Assembly: GCA_020809705.1 (NCBI GenBank)
Contig: CP085825.1
Coordinates: forward strand, 1,116,001 to 1,180,000
Reading direction: 5' to 3'
Origin: Calonectria ilicicola
Lineage: Eukaryota; Ascomycota; Sordariomycetes; Hypocreales; Nectriaceae
DNA length: 64,000 bases
Positions 12,133 to 23,306 of this stretch are shown piece after piece. Every line of letters begins with the position of its first letter. The stretch's first letter is position 1. The position numbers and the translations under genes are program-made. The notes under the pieces were generated by a model. The model searched no databases. It was not told where the DNA came from and worked only from the letters and a program-made list of their open reading frames with translations.

Positions 12133-12544
12133 GATCATCTTTTTTGCATTTCAATCCAATTCATTGCACATGTCTCCCCTTCGTACCTTTTTTTGGCCGC
12201 TTTATCATCCATGGACTCAATGTATGATAAGTGCTGATATCTAGCCCGCTTAGACATCTACTGTTGCATTTGGTTGGCCCCATTAAATTGTTTGACCTGC
12301 CAAAAAGTCCATAGTGCCAGCTTGATTGGGATGCCCCCCAAACTTGCGGGGACTTTTGTGACCATCGCCAGTTGACCAACATGAGGGGAAAGAATTCCCG
12401 ACACTGGTCATCGGATAAAGGTGCTGCAATCTGCACCCAGGATCCAATTCCATCATTTTTTTTATTGCAGTATTTTATGACGACGCATAATCACCAGCAT
12501 CAATTCGCACCTATCTGCATCTCAATCACCCTACTTTGCCCAGC
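12133..12544. promoter_or_regulatory. spacer with upstream region of the GNAT gene
   Basis: 412 bp between tRNA-Ser and the acetyltransferase start. No gene; it must contain the GNAT promoter and 5' leader (CT-rich near 12500). Confidence 0.5.
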
Positions 12545-13375
12545 ATGCCTGTTGAACTTCGCGACGCCACGTTCGCTGACGGACCAGGCATTGCCAATGT
12601 TACGGCCAACGCTTTTTCCAGCGATGCATTTCATAAGACGCTATTCCCGGGTGTCACTGTGGAAAGGCAGATTAAGAGCGCTATAGTTCTTTGGCCGCGA
12701 GGTTATTCTGATCGATCGGCTCACTACAAAACGGTTGTGGATGTAGAGACTGGTCAAGTCATTAGCTACTCCAAGTGGGCATTTGGGTCCACCGATGTGG
12801 GGGATAAACTGCGAAAGGCTGGTATGAAACAACCTCTCATGGACACATGAATGCAACTTGCACCAGGCTGACGGTTGTGTTTCTCTGACAGCCCCTCTCG
12901 CCCCTGTCGGCGAAGATGTTGCAGCTGGGCCAAGTAAACCTGACGGTGTTAACGATGAATTTGTTACTACTTTTAGCGAGAAGGCTGCCACAGTGCGCAC
13001 CCGAATTCTTGGGGAGCGACCTTATATTCGTATGAGACCCCTGGTTCCCGATTTGCGACATGTCTTTGTGTCTCAATTCAATTCGATAACTAATCATCCG
13101 GTATACTTTTAGACCTTATTCTGATGGGAACCTTGCCCTCTGCTCGGGGCAAAGGAGCCGCATCGTTGAACCTTGAGTGGGGCACCAAGGTTGCGGATGA
13201 GAACGGCCTCGTCTGCTGGGTTGAAGCCTCCCCAGCGGCAAAACCGTTGTATGAGAAATTTGGATTCAAGGCGCAAGATGTAATTCTATCGCCTCTTAGT
13301 GAAAAAGCGGGTGGGGGGGATTATGTGCACACGGCGATGATGCGGGAGCCCAAGAGCTCGGGCGGAGAGCGTTAG
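12545..13375 (+). CDS. GNAT-family N-acetyltransferase
   Basis: Three exons (12545-12821, 12892-13029, 13113-13375) give 225 aa. The N-terminus MPVELRDATFADGPGIANV is a typical GNAT beta1-alpha1 start. The acetyl-CoA pyrophosphate-binding motif is rejoined across intron 2: LILMGTLPSARGKGAASLN (RGKGA at 150-154). It is followed by a beta4/beta5 region CWVEASPAAKPLYEKFGF, the usual GNAT C-terminal signature. The reaction is acetyl transfer from acetyl-CoA to an amine; the acceptor is unknown. No targeting signal, so probably cytosolic. Similar small fungal GNATs often act on small molecules or sit near secondary-metabolism genes, but the context here gives no such hint. Confidence 0.9.
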
Positions 13376-13957
13376 CGGCTTGGCTTCTCCAGATCCGCGA
13401 CATGGTGTATTAAATGACAAGATGAGGTTGGAATAAGCACAAAAAAGAAGACATGCATTCGGATCTGCGTATAAGTTACCTACCGAATCGTCGGCTCTTT
13501 GACATCGGGAGGATGCGGGTACGCTTCTTACCTTGATGAAGCCGTGTGGGCCAGCGTGACGTTTGATTGGATTCCAGTTCTGTGGTGGACGCGCACTACG
13601 GTGCCGAACAGCCGCATGAAAACGCGAATCGTGGCTACGACACTGCAAAGTCGTCAACGACACCAGCCATTTCGCTCTGTTATTCAGAGGATTCAAGGCC
13701 TTTCTCGTGCTTCCCGACGCCAATTGCTTTCGCCCGTAACTTTCCGCCCTCGCATCAATCCAGCGTCAGCTGATTCAGCTGGCCAGACCCCGTGGCGTTA
13801 CGCCGGCGACGACTCGTTCGGCGGCTCCTTGTTAGTGAGAAGTGCACGCGACACCCGCCACAAAGTCCCCATAAGTGTCGCCTTCCGTCGGCCCTTGCAG
13901 CAGAACTGAGAGCCACTGAGGCCAAATCAAATCTCCAATAACTTCTTCATTCCGGCC
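13376..13957. promoter_or_regulatory. upstream region of NRAMP transporter
   Basis: 582 bp between the GNAT stop and the NRAMP start in tandem orientation. It holds the GNAT 3' end and the NRAMP promoter. No further gene seen. Confidence 0.5.
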
Positions 13958-15927
13958 ATGAACCGCACGTCTCGCACAGACGAGCCCTACGAGGGCGACG
14001 GGCTCAACCAGAGCCCCAACCCGCTCTCGAACGATCTGACCACCAACCAGGACCTGAATGGTACTGTCAATTCCAGGGTGCTCAAGCGAGATGACCAAAA
14101 TCGCATGACTGGTGAACCTCCGCCAATTGCGCCCGACAGATCTCAACTGGACCCGGACCTCGCAGATGGGAGCAGTCGTTCCACGCTGGCCAATGGAATT
14201 GCCATTGGTCAGCACTCGGGGGAGAAGCTGCCGTCTGGTCTGGCAACTTCTCTCCCACCACCCGCGCCGTCTGTCATGCCTCGCACCGGCTCCAACCCCG
14301 AAGGCAGAGATGGCGCGACCCTGCTTGAGCGCGTCAAAGCGATTGTCGTCAAGTATGGGTCCTTTGTAGGACCGGGCTTCATGATTGCTGTCGCATACAG
14401 TAAGCCTTTTTTCCCCTTTGCTTGGTTCCGCCTGAATGAGCTAACGCCGTTTTGTGTCAAGTTGATCCCGGAAACTACTCCACGGACGTCGCGGCTGGAG
14501 CGACTTATCGCTTCAAGCTGCTCTTTGTTATCCTGCTGTCCAATTTGTTTGCAATTCTTCTTCAGAGTCTTTGCATCAAGCTTGGCACAGTTACAGGACT
14601 CAACCTGGCCGAGGCATGCCGGGCCTTTCTTCCGCGATGGCTGAACCTGATTCTCTACCTGTTTGCGGAGGCGGCCATCATCGCAACTGACATTGCAGAG
14701 GTAAGAGCATCGATAAAACCGCAGGCTTCTTCAGATATTGACAAGTTACTAGGTAATTGGCTTTGCGATTGGTTTGAACCTTCTTGCGCCCGCTGTCCCT
14801 CTGGTCGTCGGATGTGCCATTTCAATCCTTGATGTAATGATCATCCTCATTTTCTACAGGCCTCATGGATCGATGAAAGGCCTGAGAATATTCGAGTACT
14901 TCATCGTGTGCCTGGTTCTTGCGGTTGTTGTTTGTTTCTGCGTTCAACTCGCTCTGATCAAGGACACTCCTGTCGGTGAAGTCTTCAAAGGCTACTTGCC
15001 TTCAAGTGCGTTGATTCAGCAGAAAGGGTAAGTTCTTTGACGATCTCTCCCCCAAAGTTTTATCGCCTAACCTCGCGCAGTTTATACCAGGCCTGCGGAA
15101 TTCTCGGCGCAACAGTTATGCCACACAGCTTGTACCTTGGATCCGGTATTGTGCAGCCTCGCTTGCGGGCTTATGATGAGCAACATGGGCACCTATCTCC
15201 GGACAACTCGGCACCCTCAATTCATGAGAACGACAAGGAGAAGGAGGTCTACGTGCCATCGCTGGGCGCTATTCGATACTCGATTCGATACTCGACGGCG
15301 GAGCTAGCCATATCACTGTTCACATTTGCCCTGTTTGTCAACTCGGCCATTCTCATCATCGCTGGAGTTTCATTGTACGGCAACTCAGATGCTGCCGACG
15401 CAGACATTTTCAGTATCCACCAATTGCTCACAAAGACTGTTTCGCCTGTAGCTGGTACCATATTTGCGCTCGCTTTGCTCCTCTCCGGTGTGTCTGCGGG
15501 CATAGTTTGTACAATTGCTGGGCAGATGGTGAGTGAAGGGGCCATCAACTGGAAGATGCGCCCTTGGCTACGCCGCCTCATGACCCGAAGCATCAGCATC
15601 ACACCCAGCATCATTATTGCAGGAGCGGTGGGCCGGACCGGTCTAAGTGAGGCATTGAATGCATCTCAAGTGGTTCTCAGCATTGTTTTGCCGTTTGTCA
15701 CCGCCCCTCTGATCTATTTTACTTGTCGCAAGCAATACATGACAGTTCGGTCTACAAGGACCCCACTTCCAGCGAGTGTCGTTGCTAGCGAGGAAGATGG
15801 AGAACCGGCCGAATCGAACGTGACAATGGAAAATTCTTGGTTCGTTGCTATTTTGGCAGTGTTGGTTTGGATTGTGATGGCTGCAATGAATGTGGCAAAT
15901 CTTGTGCTTCTTGGCAAGGGCCAATAG
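13958..15927 (+). CDS. NRAMP divalent metal transporter (Smf-like)
   Basis: Four exons (13958-14399, 14462-14700, 14753-15027, 15081-15927) encode 600 aa. After a polar N-tail of about 130 residues, TM1 contains the metal-binding DPGN motif (D149-N152), created by joining exons 1 and 2. TM6 carries the second signature GATVMPHS with A329 and M332, the residues that coordinate Mn2+/Fe2+ in characterised NRAMPs. The transport signature region SGVSAGIVCTIAGQMVSEG is present. Eleven or so membrane segments fit a proton-coupled Mn/Fe importer at plasma membrane or endosome/vacuole. The hydrophilic loop HLSPDNSAPSIHENDKEKE is a fungal-type insertion. The metal preference is not decidable from sequence alone. 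Confidence 0.95.
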
Positions 15928-16950
15928 TGAATAAAAAAAACAGGACGTGGAGTATTGGTATTTAAATGTCTAAAAGTTGAACTAGGCAGATAATTAAAAA
16001 GCATTTGAAAAACCAATTACGACGAGAGTAATTGATTGGTGTCGTTTTTGGGTTTCAGACCTGTCCTTGGCATTCCGATATTCGTATTCCACTTAGTTAG
16101 TCATCTGGCATCAATTGGGCTGAAACATCGGTGAGCCGAAAGACGAAAATTTGTTTCTAAATGAAAAGGAGTATTTTTAATTGCGTTTATTTTTGGGCTC
16201 ATGACGTAAATGCCCAAGCATTGTGTGGAGGCCCTCGGTGAAAGTCTAACAACGTCCTTGCCCAAACACAGGCTTGCTTCGGGTTAGTCCTCGATCAACT
16301 ACTTCAACTAACCACTTAGTCTCTAGTTGTCGGCCTCTTTTCCGGGCACGAGACAGGTCGACGGCGCGCTTCCATTGGCTCCCCGCTGTTATCAGATCAT
16401 GGTTGCCACGAGGGAATGCCCGATGAACACGTCCACAGCAGGGATGCTCCTTTCATTTGCGAGCCGAATGTAACCCCGGCATCGAAAAAGACGATTGGTC
16501 GCCATCCTGGGAAATCCACTTCTGACAACTCTTTTTGCACAACATCACGCCACTTTTCAACTCTGTGACTCCGGTCCGAGCGGCATGTGATGGGAAGCGG
16601 ACATTCCCGGTACCGGAGAAGGATGACCGAGGTCAATAAGGAATCCCTCGAATTTTCCTCGCTGTAACCTTTCATGTAGCATCGATTGCGCTTAATTCTG
16701 CAGTTTAACTAGTCTGTTCCACACTCTTTTCCCGCATCCTGCAGCCAGTCCATCAAAGTTGTGCATCCATTCCCAATAACTTGCGCCCGTGGTCCACTCC
16801 AATTTGAATCGACACCAGCAGTCAGTCAGTCTCTCGGCTTGACGGTACTTTGTTTATTTTTTTTTCCTACTGGAGGCAAATTCCGCCGCACCCAGCACAT
16901 TAGATTGAGCGCGCAACGCACAAGAACAAAAACAACGCAACTCAGACAAG
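15928..16950. other. intergenic, no gene seen
   Basis: 1023 bp. The part before 16951 is C/A-rich with a T run (16856-16865), a plausible promoter and leader for the microprotein. Short open frames show no motif. Confidence 0.5.
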
Positions 16951-17196
16951 ATGATTGTCACCCGGGCTATTTCTGTGACCAACTTTGTGGTGGCCAGCTC
17001 TGCCTTGTGCTTCCAGGTCTTCGTGCTCTACCCTTGGCACAAGGAGCTGGATGCGGGATTTGAGGACCTTAAGAAGGAGCACTTGAAGGTCTTGGACCTC
17101 GTGGGAACCAACCTCAGCGAGCAGCAGAAGGCCAACTTCGCCTCCAAATTCAACCAGCTCAAGCAGCAGAGCTCCAGCCGATGGTGGTGGTCCTAG
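16951..17196 (+). CDS. small single-pass membrane protein of unknown function
   Basis: Intronless 81-aa frame with a good start context (GACAAGATG). Residues about 8-27 (SVTNFVVASSALCFQVFVLY) form one hydrophobic helix, followed by PWHKELDAGFEDLKKEHLKVL, a charged amphipathic/coiled-coil segment, then an end with three tryptophans (SSSRWWWS). The layout, an N-terminal anchor with a basic residue near the start and a soluble helical tail, resembles small mitochondrial membrane proteins, but I do not recognise the family. Codon choice (AAGGAG, CTGGAT, GGCC) is strongly coding-like and supports a real, well-expressed gene. Confidence 0.75.
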   Translation: MIVTRAISVTNFVVASSALCFQVFVLYPWHKELDAGFEDLKKEHLKVLDLVGTNLSEQQKANFASKFNQLKQQSSSRWWWS

Positions 17197-18136
17197 ATGG
17201 GTTCACCTCCCATCCTCCCCCCTTTTTTTTCGCCTTGGCGCTGTTTGAGACGGGGAAACCGTGACGCGGCGGATGGCCATTGAGATGAATCGCTCCCGCA
17301 TTGCATGGAACACTGCACCTTTTGAACGGACCGCCATGTCTGTGAAATCAGACATCTTTCCCACGAAGGGATTTGACGGGGGCTCACAGGCGAAAGCCTT
17401 CCTCCCCCCGCTGATCGACAACTCGACAAACTTTTTTTTTTTTTTAGGCCAACTGCCAAGGCGCAATTTCAGGCAGGTTTAGAGTGGAGGAAATTTGGGA
17501 TGCGCGCAATTGCAACGCGTCCATGGCACGAATAGAGGACTGTGTTGAATCCATACACTTACACGTCTTACGACGAATACTATCTTTCTCATTTAGTTAC
17601 ATCACAGGAATTTCATTAGGACATTCTCTTTAGACAAAATTCATGAAGTACAACATTATCTAATTTGGAGCCCTTCCCTTTTTCCCCTGCCGTGCTTTTG
17701 AATGTGAATAAAACCCATGGCACAAGCAAGCATGGTACTAACTTGTTCATCATTAAAAGAAAACTGGTACAGGTGTGGAAACAATCTAGTATCTACTGCT
17801 CATTTTACCTTCCCAGAGCTACATCGTTACTGCATTCATTCAGGACTGTCACGCATCGCTGCATGGGTTCGGGCTTTGACAACAAGTGCCGCTGTGATTG
17901 CGTTTTGCACTTCCATTTCTTCTTTTGCGAACCACGCATATCGATTATATCTTAACACTTATATTTTGTTTACATTTGTATAATAAAGAAGGCATGAAAT
18001 TCTCTCATAATCTATCAGCGCTCAGTTTAAAACCAAGATAACGGGAAAAACGAGGAAGAAAGAAAACACGAATTAGTTCGCTCGTTCCACCACAAATTAG
18101 TCTCAGTTTCTGGGTATAATTTGAATTCGCACAACT
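17197..18136. other. convergent 3' intergenic region
   Basis: 940 bp between convergent genes (microprotein and RTA1). It contains a T12-13 run near 17432-17444 and AT-rich tails. No gene supported. Confidence 0.55.
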
Positions 18137-19241
18137 TTAGACACTGGTTTCATCTGGTTCGCTTTCCTGTCGCTTTTTAGGTCGGTTCACGCCATTTCCT
18201 TGGGCAAAACTGCCCTCAACCTCGGGCCACTTGTCGGCAGTAAGATAGAACTCGTCTCGTTTTTGCATGGTGGCCATTCCAATAAAGTCGAATGGATCAA
18301 GGACAAACATGTACCAGGCCCGCTTGTGGATCCAGCCAGGTCCCATTCTTTCTGTCTTGCCATCAAAGTCCAAGTATTGTCTTTGATCGTTGGGGATGAA
18401 TCTTCCTGGGTGAATAATGTTCAACCAGTAAGTGTAAATCAGAACAGGAATCGTTTCAAACACATAGAGTGGCCACTCGTGCGAAAGCAGCGCACCAGCC
18501 TTTGAACCGCCGTTGTCCAAAACCGATCTGAGTTCGAAGGTTTCAACTGCACGAAATACACAGCGAATGATGATGAGAAAAGATGTTCCATACAGCATGA
18601 TAAACATGGTTCGCACGTTACGCGGCATCATATTGGCGCGAACACAGCGGAAGTTGAGAATGGCCGTCATGATAATAAACGCGACCTCGACTAGTGCTTG
18701 AAGGACCACGGCCAGGGCGACAAGAGTTGCTCCCTTCAATAGAAGATCCTTGTCATCCCTTCCTTGGCCTCCAGCCATCCAAGAACTGCCAATGGCTGTA
18801 AAGATTTCAACCAGAGAGCCGAGAAAGAGAAAAATGTAAACGATCCGGTTCGGGTTGACGATTGCATGCATCGGGAGGTAATGCATGAGTCGCCCCAACG
18901 TGTTGTATTCGGCCGCGGAAAAAATGGGAGGTGCGAGATAGATGAAGATGCTTTGAATAATGTACAATGCCAAATTGTCGGGACTCCTTGTCGCGATGAT
19001 TCGAAGAAACCATCCAATGGAGTAGAAGAGGCCGCTATAGAACATGAAAAAGGTCACTCTCCAGAAATCGTATCGACTGTGTCATGAACCAGTTAGAAAA
19101 TGATATCTGGGGAAGAGGATATCTGTGAACGTACGTGTTCTGGTAGAAATGGAGGATAGTGGATATTCCCGTCACCACTGCGGCGACTATGGGGAGGATC
19201 TGATTGGCATTGTAGCCAAAAAGGTTGTCAGGGCCAGCCAT
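18137..19241 (-). CDS. RTA1-family seven-TM protein (lipid-translocating exporter-like)
   Basis: Two exons, 19135-19241 and 18137-19076, with a 58-nt intron (19077-19134), give 348 aa. The order of motifs is that of the RTA1/RTM1 family: SPDNLALYIIQSIFIYLAPPIFSAAEY, YNTLGRLMHYL, a central GSSWMAGGQG-like loop, NFRCVRANMMPRNVRTMFIMLYGTSFLIIIR and CVFRAVETFE, then ETIPVLIYTYWLNIIHPGRFI. Seven hydrophobic segments and a polar tail ending in a KKRQE cluster are visible. Yeast relatives (Rta1, Rsb1) affect 7-aminocholesterol resistance and sphingoid-base export at the plasma membrane; the exact role of most fungal paralogs is unknown. Confidence 0.93.
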
Positions 19242-20648
19242 ATCTTTGGCAACGGAAGCGTACTGCGTAGGCGTGGAGAGAAAGGATGTTCAACTGTTTG
19301 TTCTACATTGCTACGAGCTACTGAGGTTACGGTTTTATAATTATTTTAGCTTTGATTCCGTCGATGATCAAATGTAAACCACCGCAACTAACGACACCAT
19401 GGGCGCTCATTTCGACCAGAAATGGTAACAACCAACACAATCAGGAGGCGCAATGTTCGGGGTTCGTTCACTGGGCACAGCCTCGGAGCGGTTTATCTTG
19501 ACAAACTTGGTTTAGTGGGTGTGGCGCTTCTATGATGATCCATGCGCCACTGCTTGAATCCCGAATCCCGCTCACAGCGGTCTTTGGCTCCAGAAAAAGA
19601 TTAGCCTGTAGCTGTGGCGGAATTACGAGCACATCGTCATTCCTTTTTGAAGAAAAGGAAGGCACTGATTGTTGCCTCACAGCGGAAAAATCGCCTTTCA
19701 ACATTACATAAAGGGAAAATTTACGGCTGGTGGCTGGATGCTGTCAAGAGATGCTTGCTCTCATGTCTGTCCCGGGTAGGAACTCTGTGGCCTAAAGAAA
19801 ATTAAGTGCCTCGCCCCAACGGCTTCACGTTCTTTCTCGTTACTTATGGACCTATAGTTTTAGAAATTTTGGAAACCGAAATCTTTAATTATGTAAAGAT
19901 GATCAGTTAATATCTGTTTGTTTTTTCATGTCGCGTGCGAAAACACCGAACTGTTCAATTTTGTCTCCTAAAAGGCCGACTGCGGGGTAGCCCCCACCAT
20001 AACGCATTTTGGCGAGAGTCCTGCTGGTGATCAAGACGGCCTGGTCCCAGAGAGGTTTCGTCCACTGGGTACCGCTAAATTTAGGCTTATCCATATTCTA
20101 ACCGGGTTGAGATCTTGGCGAACTACATATGTCAAGTATTATTAGGCGGGTCCTGGATATATCAAGCTATTATCTAGTTTTGATGCGAGTATTTGCTGTG
20201 ATCTTGGACTAAAATACCATCATATATTGGGAAAGACTGGTAGGTTGCTTCGTGCAAGCACGTGCCTAATATCCAGTTGCATGTTGATTGGTAACAATGC
20301 ATGCACACACGCACACACACGCACATTTAACCCCTGCGGTTGAAAAAATTATGTCGCCATAGAAAGGGAAAGTCGAAAAAGCTGATATCATTCAACCAAA
20401 GAGCAGCCCTATTTTCAACCAAACGTTAGCATTCTGTGCGCAGGGATGGTGCAGCTAATTCATCAGAGAGCTCCTGTTGGGCTGGTTGGGCTGAAGTGGG
20501 GTCATTTTTGAGCCCAAGACGTAGCCTGAGATGAGTCGCTCGCTACAGCCCCATATATGATTGTCCAACCCCTCAGTGGTTGTTTTAACGTCTCGAATTT
20601 TGCTTATTCACGCATCCCGTTGTCTCTAGCAGGGCTGGGAACGCAACC
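19242..20648. other. intergenic region, divergent promoters
   Basis: 1407 bp between divergent RTA1 and the nuclease-like/RS gene. A 63-codon minus-strand frame (19903-20094) lacks support. A CA-type microsatellite lies at 20303-20325. Otherwise AT-rich with no recognised feature. Confidence 0.5.
20303..20325. repeat. CA-rich microsatellite
   Basis: Alternating CACACAC blocks interrupted by G (GCACACACGCACACACACGC pattern). Confidence 0.85.
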
Positions 20649-22967
20649 ATGGCGGACGATTCGACCTTGAATGTTGAACTGCTCAAGGAGAACCGTATCT
20701 TCCTCTACGAAGATCCTCAGCAAGTGGAGACGCCGCCAGAGCATGTCGGCTACCTCCGAGCTGCCATACTGGACTTTGACTGCACAATTACGGATCAGTA
20801 CAGCTTGAAAAATGATGACGCCCTCAACAACCTAGACTGGGAGAGCGCCTTCAGGATCCATCGAGCCAAGAAGCCCGAGGTGGATGCTATCAGAGCCTCC
20901 CTCACAAAGTACCGCCGCACAAAGCACCAGGCCAAGGTTACCAGTGACACGAATGATCGGCGTGCGGATTGGAACAAATATTACTACGATTACTTTTTCA
21001 CACCACTTGAAACCGAGGTATCGATCGCTGAGGGAGATAGTAGGCGGTGCGTGGATCGTGAAGAGGAGAGCAAGAGATGAGAAAACTGACTTTTGGATTT
21101 AGAGTTGCTCGATGCAAAACTTACTACGATTCATTTGAATGGCAAGTCTGCATTATTTAGCCGTTATTTCATAGTCTAACACCCACCATAGGCTTAAGGA
21201 GAAATCTTGGTCATTGTTTGAGAAGGAAACAGAACTTCGAAAAGACAAGAAAGGGCTCCCAGTCCCAAAACCAGATTGTGTGGCTTACTTACCGATATAC
21301 GAACTCGAGGAGAAGGGGAAAACTCTGAGAGTTGACAGATGGCAATGGCCTTCCAACCCTAGGGATGGCATGGCCATGAACTTTTCTCGCAAAACTCTGG
21401 AGCACCTAAATCGTCAAGGACTGCAGTCCAGCACGGCGGGAGTTTTTGGAAAAGGCTGGGGAACCGAGCTCAGCAGATCGGACTATCAATGCTTCCCATG
21501 GCTTATTGTTGATCACAAGGAGGATGTTATCCATGACCCGGAAATGCGCTGCTATTGCAGGGTTGCAAACGCAGCCAGTGCCAGCCTGTCCATGTATCAG
21601 AATCTTGCAAAATACGCACATGACAAGAATGATGATATTCATATCCCACCTGTGGTCACTATGACTACGGTTGGCAAAGACGTCCGAATCTGGATCGCCT
21701 TTGCGTGTAACAACGGTGAAGATCATGTGAGTTGTGATATGGTGCAAGTTATAGAGAAACATTTGACTCACAACAGATATAGAAAATGGTTTGTATCTGG
21801 AAAGGTGACATAACCGTGGCCATGGACATTATCAAGCTCGAGGCTATCTTTGATAATCTTCACACATACGCGATGAGAGAGCTACGGCCTTTGATATCAA
21901 GCTATATAGGCCAGTGGATGTATCATTTTCCTCTTCTGGCCGGCAGACTTCCGCCTCCACCTCCGGCTCCCCCAGTTGCACCTCCAGCCGAAACTCCAGC
22001 AACAACACAAGCAGCACTCCCCGCACCCGACGCTGCCGCTACTCCTGCTGCAGAGGGAGAAGACAAGGACAAGGACAAGGAAAAGACGCTAGTCAAGGTC
22101 GAAACTGCGGAATCCGAGAAATCTACCACATCCAAGAAGTCAGCAAATTCTGATGCTACAGAGAAGCCAGTTGAACCAAGCCCCGCGCTTCGTGAAATGA
22201 TCCAGGAGGAGGGTGAATATATAATTTGGAAGCTGGAGAAGCTCGTCAAAAACCTTGTCGCTGAGCAGGCGCTGGAAAGGGAAAAGGCTGAGAAGGCTGA
22301 GAAGGCGAAGGCTGAAAAGTCGAGATCAGAGAAGAAGAAGACAGAGAAATCTCGACGCAGCCCCCGACGAAGCCCTAGTCCCCGACGAAGCCCTAGTCCC
22401 CGAAGAAGACGCAGTCCTCTGCTTAGCCGCAGTCCTCGACGCAGCCCTAGTCCCCGAAGAAGCCCCAGTCCTCGGAGAAGCCCCAGTCCTCGACGCAGCC
22501 CAAGTCCTCGGCGCATCCCTAGCCCTAGACGTATCCGCAGTCGCAGCCCTCGACGTAGCAGACGGCGCTCTCGTTCAAGAACTCCCTCGAGGTCCCCTTC
22601 GGCATCGACCTATGTTCGATCACCGTCTAGATCTACAGTGTCTCGATACACTACGTCCCGGTCGAGATCAAGGTCGTACTCCCGATCTAGATCTAGATCT
22701 CGATCAACATCATCACGGTCAAGGTCGCGCTCAACTTTGAGATCAACATCACGATCAACTTCACGATCGTCATTCAGGACAAGGTCGCGATCCAGATCTC
22801 GATCTCGGTCTCGATCGACTATCACGTCGCGAACGACATCACGATCCAGGTCACGATCAACTTCAAGGTCTACAATCACACGGAAGCCGTATACCGCGGG
22901 AAGAGGAACCGTAGCAAAGATACCGGCAGGAAAGGGAACTGTGGCCAGGAGGAGGAGACGAAACTAG
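20649..22967 (+). CDS. PD-(D/E)XK nuclease-like protein with C-terminal RS domain
   Basis: Four exons (20649-21046, 21103-21141, 21192-21726, 21783-22967) encode 718 aa. Intron 2 uses a GC-AG pair (donor GCAAGT). The N-terminal half (about 25-370) is a fungal domain I cannot name; it contains KPD (P173-D174) and, 79 residues later, FPWLIVDHK (D253, K255), the arrangement of a PD-(D/E)XK fold, then YCRVANAASASLSMYQNLA (a likely helix), IPPVVTMTTVGKDVRIWIAF and KMVCIWKGDITVAMDIIKLE. Residues 380-400 are proline-rich; about 480-512 are Lys/Glu-rich coiled coil; from about 511 to 700 the protein is RS-type, first SPRR-SPS repeats then SRSRS runs, and it ends basic. RS tails usually direct nuclear speckle or spliceosome contacts and are phosphorylated by SR kinases. 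Function unknown; nuclease activity is an inference from the motif only. Confidence 0.8.
22340..22878 (+). repeat. RS-domain coding repeat
   Basis: Degenerate tandem units encoding SPSPRR (12-18 bp) followed by SRSRSTSRS units. The DNA repeat follows from the peptide repeat; units vary mainly at third codon positions (CGA/CGG/CGC, AGT/AGC), so it is under protein-level constraint rather than a recent satellite expansion. Confidence 0.8.
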
Positions 22968-23109
22968 AAGACGAAACGGAGCTTAGATACATCACTAGAT
23001 TATTTGTTTCGCATAAAACAAACCGATGGTCTCAAGTGAAACATTGAACAACAACTTGGTGTGATATTTGGCTCTTGCTGACGTCAACCGGAAGTCGGTA
23101 TGTTGACTA

Positions 23110-23240
23110 CCCGCCGGGTTGACTAAGCCGTTGCTACGCTGGGGCGGCTTAAGCCCCCGCCTCTCCTCTGGAGAGGCGGTAACATAACCCGTATCTTCGT
23201 AGTTGGCATATCCAAGTTTTTAAACCTCAACGCACCACAA
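23110..23240 (+). repeat. left terminal inverted repeat
   Basis: About 131 bp matching the reverse complement of 25841-25967 with scattered, mostly transition differences; the longest identical blocks include ATCTTCGTAGTTGGC and CTCTCCTCTGGAGAGG. It contains a perfect 10-bp hairpin (23157-23166 with 23170-23179, TCT loop). Confidence 0.9.
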
Positions 23241-23306
23241 CACCACCATTTCACGTCCAAATTGACTCAAATTAAAGAAACACATTTATTGTGATCTTAT
23301 TTCACT

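Noticed and set aside
19903..20094. 63-codon minus-strand frame
   Set aside because: Reasonable composition but no motif or recognised family, and no splice partner; support is too weak to list as a gene.
21923..22516. 197-codon minus-strand frame rich in RRGLGL repeats
   Set aside because: The mirror of the SPSPRR-coding repeat on the plus strand; repeat periodicity alone keeps it open.
22340..22620. regularly repeated units resembling a repeat-spacer array
   Set aside because: Units are in frame, code SPRR peptides and vary at third positions; this is an RS domain in a eukaryote, not a CRISPR array.
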